This document shows positions 55,310-64,000 of a stretch of 64,000 bases of DNA, piece after piece. The position numbers and the translations under genes are program-made. The notes under the pieces were generated by a model. That model had not been told where the DNA came from, searched no databases, and saw only the letters and a program-made list of their open reading frames with translations. How positions within the stretch are numbered: position 1 is the first letter of the stretch; every line of letters begins with the position of its first letter. The DNA comes from Ophthalmolycus amberensis (taxonomy: Eukaryota > Chordata > Actinopteri > Perciformes > Zoarcidae): NCBI GenBank assembly GCA_024529925.1, contig JAFEUB010001013.1, positions 237,001 through 301,000 of the forward strand, given 5' to 3'.

Positions 55310-55740
55310 AATCATTTAGGCGTATCATGAATATTTGACATCCCTAACAGCCCCTCGGTGCGCCCGGCGCTCCTTTTAATCTCTTGTCTCCCCGCGTCAT
55401 CATCCCCTCACATCCTGAATAGCTCCGCCGTGACCACACCCCGCCGCACCCGTCTCTCCGTCTCTCTCATTCAGCACCGTCACATTATTCTTCCAGACAA
55501 GGTCCTTAGTTAAAGGTCTGCGCCGTAATTGCGCCGAGTCGCCCGCCTGCCGAAACACTGTTGCCCCACTGGCAGCTGCGTGATTTATTGGGTTGAGGAC
55601 ATTTTATCCGCTTTCAAAATGATGGAGGGAGCCCGTGGGGCCTCACGGGATTGAATGCTTGTGACAGAGAAACCTCTGATTTAGTGTTAATGTACGTTTG
55701 TCGCTGTAATTGTTTTTGTTCACAGCAGTAATGCCCTCAC
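55310..55740. other. candidate conserved non-coding block
   Basis: CATTTAGGCGTATCATGAAT, CTGCGCCGTAATTGCGCCGA, GCAGCTGCGTGATTTATTGG and ACATTTTATCCGCTTTCAAA lie in 430 bp with no repeats. Strong regulatory texture. Confidence 0.4.
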
Positions 55741-56399
55741 ATATTGGTACTAAAAAATGATTTTAAGTGTATAGAGGTGGAAACAAACCAATGCTTCGTC
55801 AGTGGCCCTACTCTTCAAAGTATGACTCTCTAGGTTCCCCTCTAGTGTCCGTTTGGCTTTTCTAAATAAACTTCCACCGTAGTTTTACTTAGTTTTGGGG
55901 TTTATTTATGTAACAAAAGTACTTGGTCAGTTTTCTTAATCGGCGTTAGTAAAGTATGGAAGTCACGTAACAAAAGTAAGGTTACTTGCTTGATTGGTTT
56001 CACACCGGACACACCAGCGTTTTTGGATGAAAGTCTTTGTTTCACCCATCAAACCTCTGCTTCAACCGGCTACACAGCCTTACTCCCTCTTTATTCTACG
56101 TCAGCTGCTCTGATGGTTTAACAATAATGAACCTCTGCTTTGTGTGTGTTTGGCGCTCCCATCAAAGCTCCCTGCTGTCCAGCTAGTGACACCGTGTTTT
56201 TCAGAGGCCACGCATGCCGCTTTGCTCTCTCCTCAGACCAACAGGAAGACGTATTATTCACAAAGACTGCAGTGTGAAGAGAAGCCAACTCCCCGCGTGA
56301 CCCCGTTGTGGTTGTGAACCTCTGGCCTCGTCCCTCGGCTGTTTACACACATCACATGATGTTCTGTAGTTAATATCTGGTGGCTAAACAGGATGTCTG
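55741..56399. other. non-coding, with possible inverted repeat-C trace
   Basis: At about 55885-55990, GTAACAAAAGTAC words and TATGGAAGTCACGTAACAAA may be an inverted, very diverged repeat C ('gttacgtgacttccgtac'). The rest is unique. Confidence 0.35.
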
Positions 56400-56517
56400 A
56401 GTGTGTGTGTGTGTGTGTCAGTGGAGGGTTAAATGAACTAAATCGGGTGGAGGAGTTATGTGCTATCCTCTCTGGAGGCTAGCCTTGACACCCCACTGTG
56501 TGTGTGTGTGTGTGTGA
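56400..56517. repeat. two short (GT)n tracts
   Basis: 56400-56419 and 56496-56517. Confidence 0.93.
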
Positions 56518-56784
56518 GAATCTGATAGTGTGTTTGCCTGAAGTGATTCACCTGCTGTCTGAGTCATCCTCCCACGTCCCAACATAAGCACACACATGCA
56601 CACAAACACAGGCGTAGTACACAGACAGGTACGCACACACAACCAGGGCCTTCTCACTACCAGCTCGTCAAATGTGGAAGCTTGGTCGGTCCTGCGCTTC
56701 AAACTGTGACTCTGTAGCGTCAGTTCTGCATGTACGCTGGCTGACGTTAGTGGCAGGTGACGCAGCATAAAGAGCGACAAAGTC

Positions 56785-56880
56785 CTAACACAGGACTTTC
56801 ACCCAGGGGGCCGCTGTTCAAGTCATGTAAAACCAAAAGTCAACGTTGCGTACAGACGTTAGATTATGTAACATACCCAA
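56785..56880 (+). repeat. repeat C fragment
   Basis: AACACAGGACTTTCACCCAG, GGGGCCGCTGTTCAAGTC and GTAAAACCAAAAGTCAACGT are collinear with the copy at 61940-62175. Confidence 0.65.
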
Positions 56881-57003
56881 CTTATAATTTTTTTATTGTC
56901 ATAGTTCATTATGAATCTGTGGCGGTGCAAAATACAGTAGAATGTGACAGGCCGCCATAGTCTAATTAATTGATGGGGAACACTGCTATTTATACCGGTT
57001 AGG

Positions 57004-57005
<2 letters not shown>

Positions 57006-57043
<38 letters not shown>

Positions 57044-57045
57044 CA

Positions 57046-57075
<30 letters not shown>
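57006..57075. repeat. interrupted (CA)n microsatellite
   Basis: CA tract broken by CCCC and CCC at two places. Confidence 0.95.
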
Positions 57076-57077
<2 letters not shown>

Positions 57078-57423
57078 TTCATATCGCATGATCAAATAGA
57101 GACTTGACATTGGACAACATCAGCATACATCATTGCTTATCTGTATTTGACAAAAATACTGAAGAAAATATTAATTAATTCATGTTGTTTGTTATTATTA
57201 TTATTGGTATTCATTTTATTATTGTAGTTTATCAGTTGTTTTCTTTCTCAGTACTTACTATTTTACAAAAACATTAAAACCATGGTGGAGATGGGTTTGC
57301 CTTTTCAAAGGGATAAACAGCAAATGGCATCATTGTAAATTGAATATGAGTTACTTTTTAAAGACGGGCGTATTTCCTCGGGGACGATCAGAATCACCAT
57401 AAGAGCCTGTTCTTCACTTAACT
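57076..57423. other. AT-rich non-coding DNA
   Basis: ATTATTATTATTATTGG near 57192. Otherwise nothing. Confidence 0.5.
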
Positions 57424-57456
57424 CCCCCCCCCCCACCCCCACCCCCACCCCCACTC
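57424..57456. repeat. C11 then (ACCCCC)n
   Basis: C11 at 57424-57434 is followed by three ACCCCC units and ACTCCC. The complementary strand has evenly spaced G5 runs, a G-quadruplex-forming pattern. Confidence 0.93.
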
Positions 57457-57639
57457 CCAACCCATGGGGCCCAGTGCAACCACTCCACCTGCACTGTTAC
57501 ATTAACAGCCCTGTCCTGCACGTTGCAAAATGACACTAAGATGCCACTGCATTAAAAAGTATCTGACAAAGCGTCCATATGTGTCGAGTTAGGAGTGAGA
57601 ACGTGTTGATACAACACATGTACTGTTCACATCTCTCGG

Positions 57640-57683
57640 TCCTGTGTGTGTGTGTGCGTGTGTGTGCGTGTGTGTGTGTGTGT
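57640..57683. repeat. (GT)n with GC interruptions
   Basis: GTGTGTGTGCGTGTGTGTGC pattern. Confidence 0.93.
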
Positions 57684-57689
57684 GGTTAA

Positions 57690-58100
57690 CGACCGAAAGC
57701 TTATGTAATCTGCAGTGCGGTCGTCTGTCTGTGCTTTTTCACTGCCTCACTGACATAAAATCAGCAGCAGTGATGAAAAGCAATCTGCCGCTGTGTTGGA
57801 GGTCATGTTCAGAGCCCTTTAAAGCCTCCGTTACATTGTTGTGCTGCTCTCTGCGCGTCTCATATCCACACAGTCCATTTCTGCTCTTCTGCCATCTGAA
57901 GAAAAATCCGATAAGTCTTTATTAGCGGCATGCACACATTACATTGATGACTTCATAGAGCAGACGTATCAGTCTCCTCATCTCTTTTCATGCTGCTCTG
58001 TTCTACAAACTCCAAAGCAGATTTGGTCCATTTTTGTCTTACCGGTAAAGACGGATGCCCCACAAGAACATTACTTTGTTGTTTGTGTCAACTGCTAAAT
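57690..58100. other. candidate conserved non-coding block
   Basis: TCTTTATTAGCGGCATGCAC, ACATTACATTGATGACTTCA and ATAGAGCAGACG at 57916-57966 are dense unique words. Overlapping plus frames (57644-58270) give no recognisable product. Confidence 0.3.
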
Positions 58101-58969
58101 TCAGCAGAAATGGATCAAGTAGCACTCACCTACATGAAGTTGAAACCTTTAGAGTTCTGCCTGCCGTTTCAATCCAGATTTCCTGCACTAACGCGCGCTT
58201 GGAGGGATGCAGTGAGCAGAGTGGTTCCGTCTTGAAAGCTGACATTTCTATCATGGGACGTGTCGGCTGAAATCACTCGTAGACTGATTCTGAGGAGTGT
58301 TGAAACTGCACGAGGCGATATTTTAATGGAAGAATCCAACCGTCTCGTCCGGCCACTTGGAAATGGTGCAGCAACAGAGAAGAGAGTTCCCCCCCCCCTC
58401 CCCAAATTAATGTCAAGCTTGGTTGCTTGTGGGAAAACATCAGGATATCAGGAAAAGTTGGAGCAGCAACTTTCTGCATTTTCTTACTTGTGCTTTTGTT
58501 TCAGGAGGGCTGCATTAGCTTACGGGAGGGAGCACAGTGTGTGCACTTCACTGACACCGAGTTACAGGATTAAACAGATGTCTCATACTTGAGTTCAATA
58601 TTCTAGTTTTGATGTTTTCATAATCTGCTACTGTTGTCATCTCAGGCTTTGGTGTCGGCCGCTGCACACTGTCTGAGAAGCAGCGGCAAAAAAACACGCT
58701 GATGTGAATTTGGGAGCATTTTAGTTCCCACAGCACTTGAACGCACCGCAGACACATGAATTGAGTATTGGCAAAGAGCTTTAAAAAATACCGGTGGGAC
58801 CCTTTAAATAGTTTGGAGAATGGGCGGGAAAGAGTTGTTGTTGCCAAGGTAACAACCGAGGTGAACAAAAATCAGTGAAATCCCTTTTTTTGTAACAACG
58901 GATGTCTCTCTAATACTTTGGTCATAAATGAGATCCGTGTCCTTCAGTTTGAGGCAGCCGGTGTACAAA
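58101..58969. other. non-coding, no recognisable feature
   Basis: Unique sequence. C-rich word at 58389-58404. Frames of 70-110 codons on both strands are unsupported. Confidence 0.45.
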
Positions 58970-59560
58970 GCGGTTCGCGGTGCAGCAGCCTGAAGTTGTG
59001 TTGTGTGAGGTGTAAATGCTCGCCAGACAACATTTACCGGCAGAATTTACAGTAGAGTCTGACCCTGGCGTTCATCCCCCGAGCACACGATCTTGGAATC
59101 CATTCGAGCTTCCGTCCGGCCAACCGGCTGATGGATTTCCAGTGCTTCATCATCCGTGCTCCTGGCACTCTGGGAGGCTCCATCAATCCTTCACCTCTTT
59201 CTAATAATTACAAAGAAGAGGGCCCGGCCTCAAAGAGATAAAAGATGACACCGGCACAGAGAGAGGCCGTGAAATAATACTACATCGGAGCAGATAATGT
59301 CATTCCTTTTGGCTGACTGTGTTCCAGGCACCGGGCGGAGCCGGTAATTGCAGTTGAGGAGCCGGGCCCTTTTAAACCCTCCCCGCAGTGTCTCAGATGC
59401 AGATCAGGCTCCGTGATAGTCTCAGCTGCCACACTAGTTAATTACACTGCGAATCCCCGAGGACCTATATCAGGCTATACTCATAATGACACAGCGCCAC
59501 GCCACACGTCGACTTTAAACACTGGCAAACTGGCTGGAAATAAAAGGTGCTCAGGAAGAT
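58970..59560. other. candidate conserved non-coding block, largest
   Basis: Nearly 600 bp repeat-free with TCTTTCTAATAATTACAAAG (59197-59216), AAAGAGATAAAAGATGACAC, GCCGGTAATTGCAGTTGAGG and CACTAGTTAATTACACTGCG (about 59432). Purely non-coding by frame. One of the two best regulatory candidates in the window. Confidence 0.42.
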
Positions 59561-59929
59561 TAAACTGGCCTGTCCCCCGTGCTGCCAGTATCTGCTTCTT
59601 CCTCTCAGTCATTTCAGCTTTCTGTCCATCATTGCTTCCCTTCTTTTCTTTTATCTCCCTTCCTGTCAATGAGCCTCTTTGCATGTTATATGGACACTCA
59701 ACCTTGATTGACGTACAGTCAGGCAAAGCAAAGAAGCGTGGATCCAATAATGTGTAACTATATGCAGAACGCTTTGAACTACCTTCATCTAAAGACGGAC
59801 GGGGACGCGCTTCATCGCAGTCTAAACATTTTGCAGTTACGCGAGCAGAAAAGACGACGTTTGTGCTCTGATCAAAACAGCCAGGTGACACGCTGATCAA
59901 AATACGTTGTGGCAGGATAAGGGAAAGAT
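59561..59929. other. non-coding, no recognisable feature
   Basis: Antisense frame pair (59413-59757 plus, 59481-59951 minus) without domains. Confidence 0.4.
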
Positions 59930-59947
59930 GGGGGGGGGGGGGGGGGG
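59930..59947. repeat. G18 homopolymer
   Basis: Guanine run. Confidence 0.93.
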
Positions 59948-59959
59948 TCATTCCAGGCG

Positions 59960-60190
59960 GATATTTTAAAGGATGCCAATGTCACATTGCGTGCGCCAAA
60001 GTGTGTTTTGCCAATGGGGGAAGAGAAACCGTCAGGATGCACGTACAAGATGTGATTGAGCTCCATCAGATCGTGACACAATCTGCTGGAATCCAACCGT
60101 TATGTTAATGATTTATGTAAAAGCAGCCACGGTCCCCCTGTCTTCATCTTGATGGATTATTTATGAATATCTATGAATCACGTTGACCTC
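59960..60190. other. candidate conserved non-coding block
   Basis: CCGTTATGTTAATGATTTAT and TTGATGGATTATTTATGAAT are TAAT-type words (about 60097-60165) in repeat-free DNA. Confidence 0.38.
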
Positions 60191-60732
60191 CCTTCCCTCC
60201 TGAGTCTGACTGTCAGAGGGATTTCTTTTTCTTCTTTTCTTTGAAGAATCAGCTCATTTCTTAAAGTGTCTGGTTCAGCGTTGGTTCTTCAGTGAAGATG
60301 ATAGAATCAGGATGATGGTTTTCATAAAAACAAATCTATTGCCAGTTCATGAAATCTGTTGTTTTTCGCGCTGTCTAAACATTGGTGTGTGGAAGGTCTT
60401 TAGGGTTTAGAAAGATTTGGAACTGTTCTGTGTACAGGAAGTGATGCATGATTCTTTCTTGCAGCTGCAAGTCGTCCTATATGTACACGGCAGCGCCCGA
60501 GGGTGGCTGTTCGTCCAGAATGTTCTCTCCCCCCTCTTCTTCTATCAAACGCCCCCCCCCCCTCCTCCCACACGCCTTGTGTTGTATTTCTCCTTGTCCT
60601 GTTTTTCGGAGGTACCGTTGTGCACTATTACCCGCTGCTTTCACAGGTAACACGATTAACCTCCTGATTCAGGAAAAGGGAAAATAGCTTTTGTTGAGAC
60701 CACGACATTAATCCTCTGCACATAAGATTTAT
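60191..60732. other. non-coding, with C11
   Basis: C11 at 60552-60562. Otherwise unique. Confidence 0.5.
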
Positions 60733-60999
<267 letters not shown>

Positions 61000-61189
61000 T
61001 CCGACTTCCTCTCTCTCCCTCTTTATTTCTCGGTCCAGCTGTGGCACATGACAGCCTGGCTGTATTGGCAAGCCTGTAATAAAACACACACGTATACAGG
61101 TACATATGCACATACATATACATTTATAATATCTAGACGACATAAGGATGTTTACTAGCTCTCACAAGCACGCACTTGGACATGATATT

Positions 61190-61560
61190 CAGACTACACG
61201 CTACACAAACAAGCCGTTCACAAAAGTAATGTCCTGCCAGAGGGGACTGTGGGAAAATGAGTTTTTGGATGGATTATTAATGTGTTGTGGAGCCTGGCCC
61301 TCTGCCCTGGTCTTCGCTCGTCTTGTCCTCTGAAGTGCCGCACTGTCCGCGGTCCACAATACACACAGAGCTCTAAATCCCACGGAGAATGTAGAAGCAT
61401 AGGATTAGTGGAAACACAGGCTTTCATGCCTATCCCAAATGTTTCGAAATCCATGCAGGGATTTGGCGATCTGACTTACTGTGGCCATCCCGTAATTATG
61501 GGATGTGTTGTGTGCAGCTCAGCGGGGGAAACGTGTTTTTTTTTGTTGCAATTTGGTTGA
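61190..61560. other. candidate conserved non-coding block
   Basis: GACTGTGGGAAAATGAGTTT, TTGGATGGATTATTAATGTG, CCCAAATGTTTCGAAATCCA and CATCCCGTAATTATGGGATG (a near-palindrome at about 61486-61505) lie in repeat-free DNA. Confidence 0.38.
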
Positions 61561-61939
61561 TACATATCACACTGTGGTGGTAGACTCTGAAGATGCTGGA
61601 GCTGTTTGAGGAGCCAAGAGTCAGCAACACTATTAGAGCTCATGCTAACAAAGCTGTTAATGCCTCTTTACAACATGGCTGACTTTGTCCCAAAGCACAT
61701 GTTATGGGAGTTATGGGAAGGTGGGGAGTTTTTGTGTGATCATATGAAGTCATGGAGGACACAGTCCAAATGCAATGTGGGGACAAACACTTTTGACGGC
61801 GTCCAAGTGGTTCTGACATGTTAGACTTGCCGGTTGTCATACACTGTTGGTAGCTATACCTACAAAAAGTAATGCACTAATATTCGTACAGAACCCACAT
61901 TATCAATCCGTAAGTAACCGTCGGAATCATGAGCCCGGA
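61561..61939. other. non-coding, no recognisable feature
   Basis: A 72-codon plus frame has no support. Texture may be repeat-derived but no family is recognised. Confidence 0.4.
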
Positions 61940-62175
61940 CAGGTGCCCAGCATAAAAAGCGACGTGAACGGATGGGTCTAAAAACAGCGGACTTTCACCC
62001 AGGAGGCCGTTGTTCGTGTCTTGTGTGAAACCAGAAGTTAATGTTGACTCATTTGTCACGTTACTCTCGTACTTCCGTATCGCCACTTCTGTACGCATTT
62101 TAACCCAATCTACGATCTTTCCCTAAACCTTACCAAATCATTTTGTTGCCTGAACACTGCAGGGGCCTGTGAAGG
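61940..62175 (+). repeat. repeat C, best copy
   Basis: GACTTTCACCCAGGAGGCCG, TTGTTCGTGTCTTGTGTGAA, ACCAGAAGTTAATGTTGACT, CATTTGTCACGTTACTCTCG, TACTTCCGTATCGCCACTTC, TACGATCTTTCCCTAAACCT and TTTTGTTGCCTGAACACTGC define the family. Other copies lie at 38790, 51115 and 56785, and possibly 32275. Class unknown. Confidence 0.75.
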
Positions 62176-62360
62176 CGCACTGATTGCTTGTTACAAACAG
62201 TTCTGCAAACTTGTTGTCAGAGGATGCGTTGCTTTATGTCGGGAGGATTCTTTAACCACTTTGTCTGCCAGTACCTCTAGGAATCGTGTCTTGTAACACA
62301 AATTGATGTTAATTCACAGAATTCCTGAAGTATATCAGTTAGCAGTGAATGTTTGCTGCG

Positions 62361-62380
62361 TGTGTGTGTGTGTGTGTGTG
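62361..62380. repeat. (GT)10 microsatellite
   Basis: Short GT run just upstream of the candidate exon at 62408. Confidence 0.93.
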
Positions 62381-62407
62381 TTTGTGTTTTTGTATTCACC
62401 ACCACAG

Positions 62408-62486
62408 GAGGCTCTGTGGTTGCTGAAGCGTAATTATGGTGGTGTGGCTGCTAGTTGTGGTGCTGACATGTGGAAACGAGAGAAAA
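62408..62486 (+). CDS. candidate micro-exon with signal-like peptide, unidentified
   Basis: CACCACCACAG at 62397-62407 precedes the exon, and AGAAAA|GTAGGT follows it. An ATG at 62436 (A at -3, G at +4) opens 17 codons, MVVWLLVVVLTCGNERK, a hydrophobic core that could be a short signal peptide, ending in phase 0 at the donor. In another frame the exon reads EALWLLKRNYGG and stays open too. The pyrimidine tract before the acceptor is poor, and the phase does not match the 63980 exon. Chance is the default explanation. Confidence 0.15.
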
Positions 62487-63539
62487 GTAGGTTACACTCT
62501 CTTCCCATCTACCGTTCCTGTCTTGTTCTCTTTTTTTCGTCCCATCCCTTTTCTGCTTTGTAACACAACAGATCTCCATATAATCAATTCGGTCCCCCTC
62601 TTGCTTGCTGTCGTCCCTCTCATCTGCCTCCATGGTCTCCTCTCTTATTACACTTGTTGCAGGGAGGTGTGAAAGCTGTCGTTTGTCAGACAGCCAAGGA
62701 GGATCTTGAAAGCCACAGCTGAGCAGTCTGTTATTCCACTTTGTTGGCTGTATAATTTTAGCTTTCTCCTTCAGGGAATGAGTTTTTGGATAACATGAGC
62801 TTCAAAGTTTTTGAAGACACTTCATGTTTAATTTAAGATCACTAGTTTTCGCTGCTACCCTTTGTACTCTTTGTCCAAACAGTAGATTTGCTTTCAGTGG
62901 AACTAGCAAATAGTGTTTATTCGCAACATATTGAGTATTCAGCCTGTTAAGAGTTACTTTGACAACACTCGAGCTGCTTACGATCCCTTTTTAAGTGTCA
63001 TTAGTGTTAGCTGTGTTTTTGAAAGCACGTCAAGCCAGATAAAAAAGGCATTGAATGACATTGTCATGGATCAGGTTAATGGCTTCGCAGCGTGTGAGGT
63101 AGACGGATCAATACAACAGGTGGCTGTTGGGTATATCGGATCAGAGTTATGAAGAAAAAACAAATCACCAGTTGAAAGAGCTCATACTGTCTTTTTAACA
63201 AAGGCGAGCAATCACAATGAAACGCACGGAGTGGTCATAACTCTCCTGACAGTCTGAAAGTGCTCTCTGGGAACATAACTTTCCCTCTTGTTGTGTGATG
63301 TGACTCGATTATCACGGCTGTGCACAAACAGAAAATTGTCCCACTACAAAAACTAAAGGTCGCAAAAATGTGGTTTTACCACAAATAAAGAAAAGGAGCC
63401 TGGCGGAGATACAAATGTTGAAGTTAGACCCTGTGAATAGCTCTCTGTAAATAATGGTGGATTACATCAAACGTAACATATTTATAGTGCTCGAGTATAT
63501 AAAATCTGCTGGAAACGTGGGACGTGAAACAAATGTAAG
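62487..63539. other. non-coding, no recognisable feature
   Basis: Unique, AT-rich sequence. The 79-codon plus frame at 62913-63152 has no recognisable domain. Confidence 0.45.
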
Positions 63540-63720
63540 CACGTTCATCTACAAATAATAAGCACGCTTCTCTGTAAACTTGAGGAAAAAGGGGGGACGG
63601 GGCAGCAGCAGCGGGCGGTAATTGCTCTGAAATGAATACTGTGTGAAGCAGCAGCTCTGCAGCCCCATAGCAACAAAGATGCAGAGAGGCAGGCAGGCAG
63701 GCAGCAGGCTGGTAAATAAA
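63540..63720. other. candidate conserved non-coding block
   Basis: GCGGGCGGTAATTGCTCTGA, AATGAATACTGTGTGAAGCA and CCCCATAGCAACAAAGATGC lie about 300 bp upstream of the acceptor at the window end. A (GGCA)n-like run at 63688-63703 follows. Confidence 0.35.
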
Positions 63721-63896
63721 GCAGCAATAGGTTTCAGAGCCGCCGCCTCTACCTCGCCCCGTCTCAATTCCTTTTAAATTCCAATTTAAAGGCTTTCGGG
63801 ATTCATTTAGGGTTCATATCTGTTCTCTCTATGATATCATGAACCCGTTGTCTCTTGTTTAACTCTCTCCCACTTTCATTCTGCCTCCCTCCACCG

Positions 63897-63979
63897 CCCC
63901 CCCCCCCTCCTCCTCCTCTCCCTCTGACATATGTTTCTTCTCCTCCTCCAACCTCCCCTCCCTCCCTGCCGTCCCTCAG
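63897..63979 (+). other. strong splice-acceptor-like polypyrimidine tract
   Basis: C11 at 63897-63907, then a nearly uninterrupted C/T tract to CCGTCCCTCAG at 63969-63979. Long pyrimidine tract plus CAG is the best acceptor pattern in the window. Confidence 0.4.
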
Positions 63980-64000
63980 GTCAGCCGCAGAGTTTAGATG
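63980..64000 (+). CDS. possible exon start, cut by window end
   Basis: GTCAGCCGCAGAGTTTAGAT follows the acceptor. Frame 1 has a TAG stop at codon 6. Frames 2 and 3 stay open (SAAEFR or QPQSLD). Only 21 bases are visible, so neither product nor coding status can be judged. Alternatively it is a 5'-UTR exon whose ATG is the last codon shown. Confidence 0.2.

Overview
This is vertebrate genomic DNA, most likely from a ray-finned (probably percomorph) teleost. The reasons are the very dense (CA)n, (GT)n and (CT)n microsatellites and several dispersed repeat families that I recognise from teleost genomes. I cannot run a search, so every repeat-family match rests on recall plus internal comparison between copies in this window. 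I see no complete protein-coding gene, no rRNA or tRNA gene and no CRISPR array. Almost all open reading frames are chance frames or translations of simple repeats. The window looks like a large intron and/or intergenic DNA.

Layout. 1-3 kb: microsatellites in AT-rich unique DNA and a hAT-like terminal fragment. 3.87-4.37 kb: a long-armed foldback (inverted repeat) element. 6-11 kb: unique DNA, an (AT)n tract, an LTR-like segment near 8.9-9.5 kb and a decayed LINE reverse-transcriptase fragment near 10.1-10.5 kb. 11.2-11.7 kb: a roughly 490 bp (CT)n array. 12-25.9 kb: many small transposons. They include two hAT-type MITEs with perfect 8-bp target duplications (15536-15683 and 21492-22198), several copies of a long dispersed family (called A here), and pyrimidine-rich tracts. 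26-32 kb: several gene-desert-like unique blocks and older repeats (B, D). 33-41 kb: two TTAA-flanked elements (34230-34674 and 35860-36341), a 1-kb hAT-type element with a nested repeat (38361-39393), and a multi-unit dispersed repeat (H). 41-46 kb: mostly unique. 46.5-48.1 kb: a purine-rich tract and a tandem pair of family A. 49-53.7 kb: microsatellite clusters and a 17-unit array of a 13-bp repeat. 53.9-64 kb: a second copy of the TTAA-flanked family and a dense series of blocks that read like conserved non-coding elements. The window ends on a good-looking splice acceptor.

The only coding candidates are three weak ones: a signal-peptide-like micro-exon at 24159-24244, another at 62408-62486, and an exon start at 63980. 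If a gene crosses this window, most of it is intron. The unique blocks may be regulatory DNA of a developmental gene, but this is inferred from composition and homeodomain/POU/GATA-like words, not from measured conservation.

I did not find a new enzymatic or defence system. The most unusual items are a chimeric A-B repeat with the same junction in two distant copies, a 22-bp unit that has expanded inside family A, a nested transposon with an intact target duplication, the patterned 13-bp array, and the foldback element.
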